From Candidatus Caldarchaeum sp. (GTDB lineage Archaea > Thermoproteota > Nitrososphaeria_A > Caldarchaeales > Caldarchaeaceae), in the NCBI GenBank assembly GCA_025058435.1, contig JANXEM010000053.1:1-28805 (forward strand): a stretch of 28,805 nucleotides of DNA. Reading direction: 5' to 3'. Both the position numbers and the translations under genes were made by a program. The notes under the pieces were generated by a model. It was not told the DNA's origin. It did not search any database and was given only the letters and a program-made list of their open reading frames with translations. This document shows, piece after piece, positions 15,581 to 22,533 of this stretch (positions within the stretch are counted from its first letter, which is position 1; the number at the start of each line of letters is the position of its first letter).

Positions 15581-15805
15581 ATGAGTGCGAAGCCGGCGCC
15601 GAAAACCGAGGAACCTGTGCCAGCGGTTGTCGAACAGGTTGTGGGAAGGACTGGTGTAACCGGTGAAGTGACTCAGGTTCGCGTAAGGATTCTCAAGGGA
15701 AAAGACGAAGGGCGGGTGATTTCGAGGAACGTCAAAGGCCCGGTGAGGGTCGGCGATGTTTTGATGCTTCTCGACGTCGAAAGGGAGGCTGAAAAGATAA
15801 AGTGA
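15581..15805 (+). CDS. rps28e: Ribosomal protein S28e
   Basis: 74 residues from the ATG at 15581; a TTG immediately before is also open. It is a small OB-fold protein of the 30S subunit. The core [19 protein letters not shown], then [27 protein letters not shown], is typical, including the conserved [11 protein letters not shown] proline-rich N-terminal tail of about 18 residues ([17 protein letters not shown]) extends the core. The gene follows rpl7ae after 13 bp with GAGGGTGAT upstream, and its stop overlaps the start of rpl24e. Confidence 0.94.
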   Translation: MSAKPAPKTEEPVPAVVEQVVGRTGVTGEVTQVRVRILKGKDEGRVISRNVKGPVRVGDVLMLLDVEREAEKIK

Positions 15806-15990
15806 TTGTGAAGATGGTCACCGTTCATAGATGTTCTTTCTGTGGGAGGGAATTCATCCACGGTCGTGGAATGCTTTTCGTCAGGAACGACGGAACTCTT
15901 CTTTGGTTCTGTTCGAGGAAGTGCAGAATCTACATGGTCGAGCAGAAGAAGGACGCCCGTAAAGTGAAGTGGACGAAAGCCGCTGAATAG
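15802..15990 (+). CDS. rpl24e: Ribosomal protein L24e
   Basis: 62 residues from a GTG that overlaps the S28e stop as GTGA; an ATG at 15814 ([11 protein letters not shown]) is an equally good start and closer to usual length. It is a zinc-ribbon 50S protein. [25 protein letters not shown] contains the first Cys pair, and [11 protein letters not shown] the second; the RNDGT segment is family-specific. A basic tail ([14 protein letters not shown]) follows. It is upstream of ndk. Confidence 0.92.
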   Translation: MIVKMVTVHRCSFCGREFIHGRGMLFVRNDGTLLWFCSRKCRIYMVEQKKDARKVKWTKAAE

Positions 15991-16000
15991 GGTGTCTGCG

Positions 16001-16417
16001 ATGGACAGGACGTTCGTTATTTTAAAGCCGAACGCCGTCAAGCGTGGACTCGTCGGAGAGCTGGTTTCCCGGTTTGAAAGGAAAGGCCTCAAACTGGTCG
16101 AACTCCGTTTGAAGGAATTGACCCGTGATGAAGCCGCCCGGCTTTACGAAGTGCACCGGGGAAAAGCCTTCTACGAAGGCCTGCTGGATGCGATAACGGC
16201 TGGGCCTGTTGTTTTGATGGTTTTGGAGGGAAGACAGGCGGTTGAAGTCGTCCGGAAGCTTATAGGTGCGACAGACCCAACCAAGGCGGAGCCGGGAACC
16301 ATAAGAGGAGACTACGGTCTCGACATCACCGACAACCTCGTCCACGCATCCGACAGCCCAGAATCATTTGAGAAAGAATCAGCGATATTTTTCAGCGTCT
16401 CGGGGAAAACACATTAA
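16001..16417 (+). CDS. ndk: Nucleoside diphosphate kinase
   Basis: 138 residues from the ATG at 16001 (MDRTFVILKPNAV), chosen because the family starts close to this motif and GGGTGT lies just before; a GTG at 15992 would add three residues. It transfers the gamma phosphate of NTPs to NDPs through a phosphohistidine. The catalytic histidine is in NLVHASDS, preceded by GTIRGDYG, and the end has ESAIFF. Note KPNAVKRGLVG, where many homologs have KPDAV or KPDGV. Its position after L24e is a common archaeal arrangement. The end of the gene overlaps a possible promoter for aIF2-gamma. Confidence 0.95.
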   Translation: MDRTFVILKPNAVKRGLVGELVSRFERKGLKLVELRLKELTRDEAARLYEVHRGKAFYEGLLDAITAGPVVLMVLEGRQAVEVVRKLIGATDPTKAEPGTIRGDYGLDITDNLVHASDSPESFEKESAIFFSVSGKTH

Positions 16418-16419
16418 TC
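16408..16419 (+). promoter_or_regulatory. Possible TATA box for aIF2-gamma
   Basis: ACACATTAATCAC spans the ndk stop codon and is centred about 28 bp before the ATG at 16442, the distance expected for leaderless archaeal transcription. The 24-bp ndk-aIF2-gamma gap has no clear Shine-Dalgarno sequence, which fits. This is inference. Confidence 0.3.
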
Positions 16420-16441
16420 ACTTGTCTCCACTGATGACGGA

Positions 16442-17680
16442 ATGCCCCTACCACGACAGCCAGAAGTAAACATCGGCACGCTCGGACACGTCGACAACGG
16501 CAAAAGCACGATAGTCCAGAGCATAACAGGTGTGTGGACGGCAAAACACAGCGAAGAGCTCAAACGAGGAATCACCATCCGGATAGGATACGCCGACGCC
16601 GCCGTCTACCGATGCCAAAAATGCACCCCACCCTACGACCACTACCCAACCCAAACATGCCCCATCCACAGAACGCCAAACACATTCCAGAGGGTAATAT
16701 CTTTCATCGACTGCCCCGGCCATCATTCGCTCATGGTGACTATGCTATCCGGCGCTGCTCTTTTCGACGGAGCGATCTTCGTCGCCGACGTCCGGCAAAG
16801 GTTTCCACAGCCGCAAGACGGAGAACACCTCCAAGCCGCAAAAATCCTCGGAATCAAAAACCTTGTAATCGCCCAGAACAAGGTCGACCTCGTCGACAAA
16901 ACCAGAGCCGTGGAAAATTACGAGGAGATAACACGATACTTGGGCGAAAACGGCTTCACGGCCGTCCCCGTAATACCCGTGTCGGGACAGCATGGTATAG
17001 GAATCGAACCGCTTCTATTTGCTGTTCAGAAAATCATCAGAACACCGGAAAGAGACCCTTCGAAGCCGTCGAGGATGCCCATCCTACGGTCGTTCGACGT
17101 CAACGTCCCCGGCACACCGGCGAAAAACATCAAGGGAGCAGTCATCGGCGGCTCAATCGTTCAAGGAGTCATCCGCAGAGGTGATGAGCTGGAGATCGTG
17201 CCCGGGTTAGCGAAGCAGAAAACGGGAAAAACAACCTACGAACCGCTCTACACGGAGGTGACAAATTTGATGGCGGGCGGAAAATCAGTGGATGAAGCCT
17301 TCCCGGGCGGTCTCACCGGAATTGAAACAACCCTCGACCCCTCTATCGGCAAGGGAGACGGTTTGGTCGGCAACGTTGCGGGCAAGCCCGGAACTCTGCC
17401 ACCCATCTGGAATACACTGACTTTGGATTATTCGTTGTTTGAAAAGGTGTTGGGTGTGGAGGGAAACGTCGCCGTCAAGCAGGTGGCTGAAAAAGAGGTT
17501 TTGGTGATAAATGTTTCGTCGGCTGTTTCAAGCGGGGTCGTGTCGAAACGGACATCATCCAAGCTGGAAATAACTTTGACGAGGCCCGTCGTGGCCGAGC
17601 CGGGGAGTAAAGTAGCCCTTTCGAGGAAGATAGGAACGGGTTGGAGGCTTATAGGATACGGAAACGTTGTGGGAAGTTGA
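16442..17680 (+). CDS. eif2g: Translation initiation factor aIF2, gamma subunit
   Basis: 412 residues. The GTPase subunit of aIF2 delivers initiator Met-tRNA to the 30S subunit. G1 is GHVDNGKST (15-23); most members have GHVDHGKT/S, so the His is Asn here. Switch 1 has RGITIRIGYADA, G3 is DCPGH (90-94), G4 NKVD and G5 VSGQHG. A zinc knuckle after switch 1 is C58, C61, C73 and H76 (CxxC then CPIH), with His replacing the usual fourth Cys. Domains II and III follow at about 205-412 (FDVNVPGTPAKNIKGAVIGGSI). The Kae1, S6e and Rpo7 neighbours are a typical archaeal translation/transcription context. Confidence 0.95.
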   Translation: MPLPRQPEVNIGTLGHVDNGKSTIVQSITGVWTAKHSEELKRGITIRIGYADAAVYRCQKCTPPYDHYPTQTCPIHRTPNTFQRVISFIDCPGHHSLMVTMLSGAALFDGAIFVADVRQRFPQPQDGEHLQAAKILGIKNLVIAQNKVDLVDKTRAVENYEEITRYLGENGFTAVPVIPVSGQHGIGIEPLLFAVQKIIRTPERDPSKPSRMPILRSFDVNVPGTPAKNIKGAVIGGSIVQGVIRRGDELEIVPGLAKQKTGKTTYEPLYTEVTNLMAGGKSVDEAFPGGLTGIETTLDPSIGKGDGLVGNVAGKPGTLPPIWNTLTLDYSLFEKVLGVEGNVAVKQVAEKEVLVINVSSAVSSGVVSKRTSSKLEITLTRPVVAEPGSKVALSRKIGTGWRLIGYGNVVGS

Positions 17681-18067
17681 ATGAAAATTCTGGTCGACAC
17701 AAGTTTTCTCCTTTTCTGCGCCCAAAGAGGCCGCAACTATTTGGCCTTGCTGGAGGATAAGGTTCAGGACAAACTGCAGCCAGTTGTCATCAAAGGCGTC
17801 GTCGAAGAGCTCCGACGTCTTGCTTTTCGCAAAGGCAGGATGGGGAAGATGGCGGAAACAGCCCTTCGGCTCGTCCAGTCCATGGAAGTTTTGGAAGCAT
17901 CCGAACTTGGACGAGTTGATGACTTGATTATCCGGTACGCCGGCGAGCTGGCAGTTCCCGTGCTGACGGTCGACGCGGCGTTGATGAAAAAACTCGCTGC
18001 GAAAGATTTGGAATACATTAGCGTATCGGACGCCGGGAAACCTATCGTTAGGCTTAAATTCCGTTAG
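17681..18067 (+). CDS. PIN-domain protein, Fcf1/VapC9-like
   Basis: 128 residues starting immediately after the aIF2-gamma stop. The PIN-fold acidic residues are D6 (ILVDTSFLL), E42/E43 (VVEELRRL), D80/D81 (RVDDLIIRYA) and D98 (VLTVDAALMKKL), so metal-dependent RNase activity is plausible. No antitoxin gene is adjacent. Instead it sits between aIF2-gamma and Rpo7, a position I recall as widely conserved in archaea, which suggests a housekeeping RNA-processing role such as rRNA maturation rather than a toxin (inference). The C-terminal tail is KPIVRLKFR. Confidence 0.85.
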   Translation: MKILVDTSFLLFCAQRGRNYLALLEDKVQDKLQPVVIKGVVEELRRLAFRKGRMGKMAETALRLVQSMEVLEASELGRVDDLIIRYAGELAVPVLTVDAALMKKLAAKDLEYISVSDAGKPIVRLKFR

Positions 18068-18111
18068 TGGCGTTGATATGCAGTCGCCTATGGCCAAGAG
18101 GTGTCTGTAGC

Positions 18112-18675
18112 TTGTTCATGATTGTGGAGGTTTCGGAAATTGTGGGCATTTCACCCGCGGACTTTGATAAGCCGCTCGACAAAGTCGTTCTCAACGAGCT
18201 CAAAAAAAGGTATGAAGGAGCTGTCGACGAAGAACTCGGGTACGTGATCATGGTTTTCGACGCGCACGTGGGTAAAGTAGGTCGTCTTCTTCCACGTGAC
18301 GGCTCCACATACCATAGAAGCACCTTCAAGCTGTTGACTTTCGTGCCGCTTCTCAACGAAGTTGCTTTGGGCGAGGTTGTGGAAATAACTGATTTCGGAT
18401 GTTTCGTGAGAATCGGCCCGCTCGACGGCCTCGTCCACATATCTCAGATTATGGATGATTTCATCACCTACGACGAAAAGAACAACATGCTCGTTGGGAA
18501 GAAGACGGGCCGTAAGCTTGTGGTCGGAGACGATGTGAGAGGAAGGGTCAACGCCGTGTCGTTCGCCAGCGGCGCCGGAGGCAAAGTATCGCTCGTAACT
18601 CGTCAACCCATGATGGGAGCGCTTAAATGGATAGAAGAGGACATCGCGAAGACGGTGCAGTCGAGTGTCGGGTAA
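18112..18675 (+). CDS. rpoE: DNA-directed RNA polymerase subunit E' (Rpo7)
   Basis: 187 residues from a TTG at 18112 (MFMIVEVSEI), 7 bp after GAGGTGT; an ATG two codons later is possible, and 45 bp more of open frame upstream has no family similarity. Rpo7 forms the stalk of archaeal RNA polymerase with Rpo4. An N-terminal RNP-like tip domain (about 1-78) precedes an S1 domain (about 80-180) with GEVVEITDFGCFVRIGPLDGLVHISQIMDD. It is followed by spt4 with an 11-bp overlap, the normal archaeal order. Confidence 0.94.
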   Translation: MFMIVEVSEIVGISPADFDKPLDKVVLNELKKRYEGAVDEELGYVIMVFDAHVGKVGRLLPRDGSTYHRSTFKLLTFVPLLNEVALGEVVEITDFGCFVRIGPLDGLVHISQIMDDFITYDEKNNMLVGKKTGRKLVVGDDVRGRVNAVSFASGAGGKVSLVTRQPMMGALKWIEEDIAKTVQSSVG

Positions 18676-18856
18676 ACCAAGGGCTTGCAGAAACTGCAAA
18701 CGCATAGTCGTCGGCAAATCATGCGACGTCTGCGGCTCCACAAACCTCAGCTCAAGCTTCTCCGGCCTTCTGCTCATTTTGGACGTCGAAAAATCTCAGA
18801 TAGCAAGGGAGCTTGGCATCAGAAAATCCGGCAGGTACGCGGTCAAAGTTGACTGA
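18665..18856 (+). CDS. spt4: Transcription elongation factor Spt4 (RpoE'')
   Basis: 63 residues from a GTG overlapping the rpoE end. Spt4 pairs with Spt5 to make RNA polymerase processive. The zinc ribbon has ACRNCKRIV and SCDVCGS, and the Spt5-binding part is SSFSGLLLILDVEKSQIARELG, ending GRYAVKVD. Length and motifs are standard. It overlaps the TTG start of the next gene. Confidence 0.94.
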   Translation: MSGKPRACRNCKRIVVGKSCDVCGSTNLSSSFSGLLLILDVEKSQIARELGIRKSGRYAVKVD

Positions 18857-19355
18857 GCTGTGGAATAAACCGATAGTTTTTTCGGAGCGAATGAAGGAAT
18901 ATGTTCGGAGGCCCTTCGGCGAGTTGCGTAAAGGCGACGTCACCTACGATGAAACCTTGGCAAAGGCCCTACCTCTCGTAGTTGTCGGCGACTATTCTTT
19001 TCGCAAACTTTTGGCCTCAAGAGTTAGGCCTCATGTGGTGGTGGTCGACGCGAAGATTGAGCGGCGGGAAGCAGATGAACCTGACCTCAGCGGCTACAGG
19101 GTCTCGAAGGTAGCTAACATGCCCGGGACGATTCAGCCGGACGCGGCTAAAGCAGTGGTTGAGGCCGTTGTTAGAGGTGATGGGGCGGTGTTGGTTGACG
19201 GAGAAGAAGATTTGTTGGCGCTTCCGGCGATGTATGTTCTTCCTCCTCGTGGAGTGCTAATATATGGGCAGCCGAAAGTGGGGTACGTGGTTGTGAGACC
19301 CTCGGATGAAACGAGGAGAAGGGTGGTTGAAGTTCTGAATATGGCTACTGTTTGA
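18849..19355 (+). CDS. GTP-dependent dephospho-CoA kinase (DUF359)
   Basis: 168 residues from the TTG at 18849, overlapping the spt4 stop. Archaeal DUF359 proteins carry out the last step of CoA synthesis with [55 protein letters not shown] and [30 protein letters not shown] are the family motifs, including the GEEDL acidic element. The downstream S27ae gene is convergent, with an 11-bp overlap. The usual archaeal series of rpoE, spt4, DUF359, S24e and S27ae is therefore kept as a neighbourhood, but the two ribosomal genes are on the other strand. Confidence 0.92.
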   Translation: MTELWNKPIVFSERMKEYVRRPFGELRKGDVTYDETLAKALPLVVVGDYSFRKLLASRVRPHVVVVDAKIERREADEPDLSGYRVSKVANMPGTIQPDAAKAVVEAVVRGDGAVLVDGEEDLLALPAMYVLPPRGVLIYGQPKVGYVVVRPSDETRRRVVEVLNMATV

Positions 19356-19503
19356 ACTTTGTGTATCCGCATTTTCCGCAGGTGTATCGGTTGCCGTGGT
19401 CGGCCATGAAAAACCCGGGCCCGCACCTCGGACACGAAACGAGGTTTCGGACCAGCTTGCCGCCTTGAACAACGTATCTCCTCCAAAGCCCCTGTTCGGT
19501 CAT
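19345..19503 (-). CDS. rps27ae: Ribosomal protein S27ae
   Basis: 52 residues, easily missed because of its size. It starts [12 protein letters not shown] and has a zinc ribbon with two CxxC pairs, VSCPRCGPG and [29 protein letters not shown] is the archaeal S27ae core. No ubiquitin-like domain is fused to it, unlike in eukaryotes. The ATG overlaps the S24e stop as ATGA, making it the third gene of a minus-strand S6e-S24e-S27ae unit. The 3' end overlaps the dephospho-CoA kinase. Confidence 0.93.
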   Translation of the reverse strand: MTEQGLWRRYVVQGGKLVRNLVSCPRCGPGFFMADHGNRYTCGKCGYTKFKQ

Positions 19504-19790
19504 TTCTTCGGCCTCTCCGCCAGCTTGTTCCTAACGAGGATGTAGAAGGGTTCGTAGGCCTTGATTTTTTCATCCGAGTCGTAGATGTGCGCGAACGTTT
19601 CTACGATTCTGGTTCCCGTCAAATATTTCATCTCCCTGACCACGACTTTTTTCGGGTCAACTTTGAAATGACCGGCAAGTATTTGCTTCACATCATCCCT
19701 TTTCAAAGGTGTTGTGTAAGATAATTTTGCGAAAACTTCTCGACGGCCCACAAGCCTGTTTTCAACCATTCTGACATCCATCAACGACAT
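19500..19790 (-). CDS. rps24e: Ribosomal protein S24e
   Basis: 96 residues. It starts [19 protein letters not shown], with the family's [12 protein letters not shown] segment, and has [10 protein letters not shown] and [10 protein letters not shown] in the core, then [20 protein letters not shown] near the end. It is a 30S protein. The gene lies one base after the S6e stop and overlaps S27ae, so the three are probably made from one message. Confidence 0.94.
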   Translation of the reverse strand: MSLMDVRMVENRLVGRREVFAKLSYTTPLKRDDVKQILAGHFKVDPKKVVVREMKYLTGTRIVETFAHIYDSDEKIKAYEPFYILVRNKLAERPKK

Positions 19791-19791
19791 G

Positions 19792-20202
19792 TCATCCCTC
19801 CTTCTTGACCAGCACGGCGTTGACCTGCGCGACTGCTTCGCCTATCATGTTCCCCCTGACGGTAACACGTTTCCTCATACCCTTTACCAGCCTTTTCTTC
19901 CGCCGTTTCTTACGTTTTGACGGCGGCTTCCGTCGTGGATGGAAGCCAACACCACCCGACAGTAGAATCTGGACTTTACGAGGGCCCGAAACGTCGGGCC
20001 TCATCGGAAAACCATCTTTGTCCGTACCGCCGGTGATTTTCACCACAAACCCTTTGTACCCGAACGCGGAACCGTCTACGGACTCGCCTATCTTCTTGCC
20101 CTTGAGCAGCCCAAACTGCTGAGGCGTCAGCTGGATTGTCGACGCCTTTTTCTGGTAGGGGTCCGAAAGGACCATTCTCGGGCCAGCTGCTTGCTGCGAC
20201 AT
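19792..20202 (-). CDS. rps6e: Ribosomal protein S6e
   Basis: 136 residues from the ATG at 20202; a later Met (MVLSDP) is possible. MVLSDPYQKKASTIQL, GKKIGESVDGSAFGYKGFVVKITGGTDKDGFPMRPDV and VQILLSGGVGFHPRRK are family hallmarks. A very basic stretch (PPSKRKKRRKKRLVKGMRKRV) contacts rRNA. As in other archaea it lacks the long phosphorylated eukaryotic tail. An AT-rich palindrome 30 bp upstream is its likely promoter, separating it from infB. Confidence 0.94.
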   Translation of the reverse strand: MSQQAAGPRMVLSDPYQKKASTIQLTPQQFGLLKGKKIGESVDGSAFGYKGFVVKITGGTDKDGFPMRPDVSGPRKVQILLSGGVGFHPRRKPPSKRKKRRKKRLVKGMRKRVTVRGNMIGEAVAQVNAVLVKKEG

Positions 20203-20227
20203 CTAACTGTTGAGCGTGGTGGTCAGC

Positions 20228-20238
20228 AATTTAAATTT
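20228..20238 (-). promoter_or_regulatory. TATA box for the rps6e-rps24e-rps27ae unit
   Basis: AATTTAAATTT stands about 30 bp before the S6e ATG in the 39-bp gap after infB. It is the only AT-rich block there and fits an archaeal TATA element with a very short leader. Position-based inference. Confidence 0.45.
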
Positions 20239-20241
20239 GTG

Positions 20242-22488
20242 CTAACGGGCCCACAAAGGGTTTTTCCGCCGCATTATCTCCGTCAACTCTTCCAAAGCCT
20301 TGAATGAGCCGGCGTCCAGCATCGTCGCGTAGTTTGTGAGGAGCTGGCGGGCGTCTCTTTCGGAAACGGCCACGTAAAGCACTTCGTCGCCGTGGATGTT
20401 CCTGCCGACGACACCATCCTTGATCGATACGGCGACCTTCGCCCCTTCTTTGGCGTTGGAAACCGGTTGGCCCCTGTCCTGAATTTGAGAAAGAACACCC
20501 ACCGCCTTACCCATGGAATTCACCAGCTGCACGCCTGGCTTGACCTCGCCTCCAAGAACTTCGACCCCGACAATCGCGGGTTCGCTCCGTCGAAAGATAA
20601 AATCTTTCAAAACCTTGATTTTGCCGGGCTTGGTCAAAGATTCGAATTCAGCCATCTGTTTGGCCCGGGTTGTTTCTTCGACCCAGTTTTGGTAGTCTTC
20701 GACGAGGCGAAAAAGCACATCGTTTTCGAAGATCCGAACTCCTTTCGACGCCGCTTCACGTTCTATTTCCGGGTCTGCCTTCACGCCGTAAGCTAAGATC
20801 ACGCCGAGGAGTTCGTCCTTCTGTCTAACGACATGTGCCTCCACCACGTCCTTTTTCGATACGTCGCCGACGTCGGCCAGCCTAATCAAAACCCCCTTCT
20901 CCCGCAGATACTGCACAGCCGCTTCAAGCGTGCCAAGGGCGTCCGCCTTGATGACGACGCCAGTCTTGTCGGTCGATATCATGAACTCCGTAGTCTCTTC
21001 AGCCACTTTCCGGAGGTCTTCATACTCTTTTGCGACTTGGAGAACTGGGGAGCCGGCCACGGCTTCTTCCATCCCTTCGGCGACGAGCTTGACGCCCGCC
21101 GCGGCCTTGATTTCTTCGACGCTTTTTAAGCGGTCGCGGGGGTCTCGGATTTCCTCGAGGGGTTTCGGCATTAGCAGGGCCTTGACCTTGGATGTTGTGG
21201 GGCCGCTGCGTTTGAGAAAGGCGATTCGGTCGCCGACTCTTAGTTTTCCGCTGTGGAGAAGGATGTTGGCGGTTGCTCCGAGGCCTTCCTCCTCGACCAC
21301 TTCGAGAATCACCGCTTCGCCTCTTTCGTCTTTTTTCGTCAGCTGTTTTTTCATGAACTGTTGGGCGAGGCCGAGGAGTATGAGTAGGAGGTCGGGTATG
21401 CCTTCTCCGGTTTTGGCGCTTACGGGAACGATGGCCACGGTGTCTGTGAATGATTTTATCCGTGTGTAGAGGTCGGATTTGAAGCCGAGGAAGCTGAGGT
21501 CTCCCATCAGGTTGTATATGCGGTTGTCGAGGTCTTCGGCGACAAGTTTTTGCTGGCTTTGGTATGTTTTGGCGAATGGAGCGTTGGCCAAGGTTTTCCA
21601 GCCGGTTATCATGTCGATTTTGTTGGCGGCCACTACGAACGGTGTTTTTCGAGTTCGAAGGAGTTGGATGCTTTCTTTGGTTTGTTCCTGCACTCCTTTC
21701 ATCACGTCGACGACGAGTATCGCCATGTCGGCGACGGAGCCACCTCTTTTCCTCAGGTTGGAGAAGGCGGCGTGGCCTGGTGTGTCGATGAAGAGAAGGC
21801 CCGGGATTTCGAGTTTGATTTTCAGTTCGCCGAGAAGGAGTCGGCAGGTTTCTTCGACTGCTTTGATGGGGAAGACCGTTGCGCCGATGTGCTGCGTGAT
21901 TCCGCCTGCTTCCCGTGATGCGACGAGGGTTCCCCGCATTTTGTCGAGGAGGGATGTGTTGTGGAGGAAGGCTTCTTGTGCGGCGTAGAAGTGGGTCGGC
22001 GGCACCGTAAAGTCGTAAACCCATTCGTATCTTGGAGAAACAGTCGATGCTTCTTCGACGACGAGATGTTTCAGCTTCCCCTTCCTGTGGCCAAGTATCT
22101 TGTCACCTGTTTTAAGCCCGTCGGCCCTTTTGAGCAGATGAACCGATTCGGTGACCGACGCCAAGAAAGGATGTTCGGGTGTTGTTTCAATTTTCTCGCC
22201 GTTGGACAGCAGGAGCCGCACCATCCGGGGTGGCGCAACCCGTTTCCACAGATGCGTGGCCGGTGCGTTATTTGTGGCGGGGATGGTTCGGAAAATCGGT
22301 GGGTTGGTTGGCGTGATTAACAGTCCGTCGGCGAGGCTTTTTTTGAAGCCGTTGTGGATGTGCTTTTGGAAAATTTCTTCAGCCGAGTAGACGCGGCCTT
22401 CAAATGTTTCAATCACGGTGGAAGGAGCGACGCATTTGCCGTGGTCGACGTGGCCCAGCACGACTACGATGGGCTCTCGGTAGCTCAT
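20242..22488 (-). CDS. infB: Translation initiation factor aIF5B/IF2 with in-frame mini-intein
   Basis: 748 residues, of which 159 (19-177) are an intein and 589 form the mature factor, a normal archaeal length. The GTPase joins ribosomal subunits at initiation. Once the intein is removed, G1 is GHVDHGK plus TSLLD. Switch 1 is GGITQHIGA, G3 DTPGH (235-239), G4 NKID (289-292) and G5 SAKTGEGIPDLL. Beta-barrel domain II, the alpha-beta-alpha domain III (GTLEAAVQYLREKGV) and barrel IV follow. Because the intein splits the P-loop between Lys and Thr, the unspliced protein should not bind GTP. The start MSYREPIVVVLGHVDHGK is standard. The gene is divergent from kae1. Confidence 0.95.
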   Translation of the reverse strand: MSYREPIVVVLGHVDHGKCVAPSTVIETFEGRVYSAEEIFQKHIHNGFKKSLADGLLITPTNPPIFRTIPATNNAPATHLWKRVAPPRMVRLLLSNGEKIETTPEHPFLASVTESVHLLKRADGLKTGDKILGHRKGKLKHLVVEEASTVSPRYEWVYDFTVPPTHFYAAQEAFLHNTSLLDKMRGTLVASREAGGITQHIGATVFPIKAVEETCRLLLGELKIKLEIPGLLFIDTPGHAAFSNLRKRGGSVADMAILVVDVMKGVQEQTKESIQLLRTRKTPFVVAANKIDMITGWKTLANAPFAKTYQSQQKLVAEDLDNRIYNLMGDLSFLGFKSDLYTRIKSFTDTVAIVPVSAKTGEGIPDLLLILLGLAQQFMKKQLTKKDERGEAVILEVVEEEGLGATANILLHSGKLRVGDRIAFLKRSGPTTSKVKALLMPKPLEEIRDPRDRLKSVEEIKAAAGVKLVAEGMEEAVAGSPVLQVAKEYEDLRKVAEETTEFMISTDKTGVVIKADALGTLEAAVQYLREKGVLIRLADVGDVSKKDVVEAHVVRQKDELLGVILAYGVKADPEIEREAASKGVRIFENDVLFRLVEDYQNWVEETTRAKQMAEFESLTKPGKIKVLKDFIFRRSEPAIVGVEVLGGEVKPGVQLVNSMGKAVGVLSQIQDRGQPVSNAKEGAKVAVSIKDGVVGRNIHGDEVLYVAVSERDARQLLTNYATMLDAGSFKALEELTEIMRRKNPLWAR
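21958..22434 (-). other. Mini-intein in the P-loop of aIF5B/IF2 (159 residues, no endonuclease)
   Basis: The insert starts with Cys right after GHVDHGK and ends His-Asn before Thr, so the +1 extein residue is Thr. Block A is CVAPSTVIETFEGRVYS. Block B is NGEKIETTPEHPFLAS, with the TxxH signature. Block F is YEWVYDFTVPPTHFYAAQE and block G is AFLHN. All residues for standard splicing are present, including penultimate His and terminal Asn. There is no room for, and no trace of, a LAGLIDADG homing endonuclease. The same site (GHVDHGK/T of IF2) is used by inteins in Pyrococcus and Methanocaldococcus, which are much larger. Splicing is predicted, not shown. Confidence 0.93.
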
Positions 22489-22513
22489 CCCGGCCCATCA
22501 GGTCTACACGCAA

Positions 22514-22524
22514 AACTAATAGTT
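22514..22524. promoter_or_regulatory. Palindromic AT element between infB and kae1
   Basis: AACTAATAGTT is a palindrome around a central A at 22519. It is 31 bp from the infB ATG. It is 30 bp from a TTG at 22549 that could be the true kae1 start, though only 15 bp from the ATG at 22534. A single TATA-like element could thus serve both directions. Inference from spacing. Confidence 0.35.
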
Positions 22525-22533
22525 ATCCGCCGG

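Noticed and set aside
16534..17184. A 216-codon Arg/Pro-rich frame inside aIF2-gamma
   Set aside because: It is the +2 register of the A/C-rich part of aIF2-gamma, without motifs.
18068..18111. Possible small RNA with C/D-like boxes between the PIN gene and rpoE (GTTGATATG ... CTGTAG)
   Set aside because: Neither box matches the consensus RUGAUGA/CUGA and no pairing of the ends is visible.
21020..22024. A 334-codon open frame on the infB strand in another register
   Set aside because: It is extremely rich in Arg, Pro and His with no domain, as expected for an out-of-frame reading of the infB gene.
22354..22533. Extension of kae1 by 60 codons into the infB/intein region
   Set aside because: The extension is antisense to the intein start and has no Kae1 similarity; the family begins with the LGIESTAH segment.
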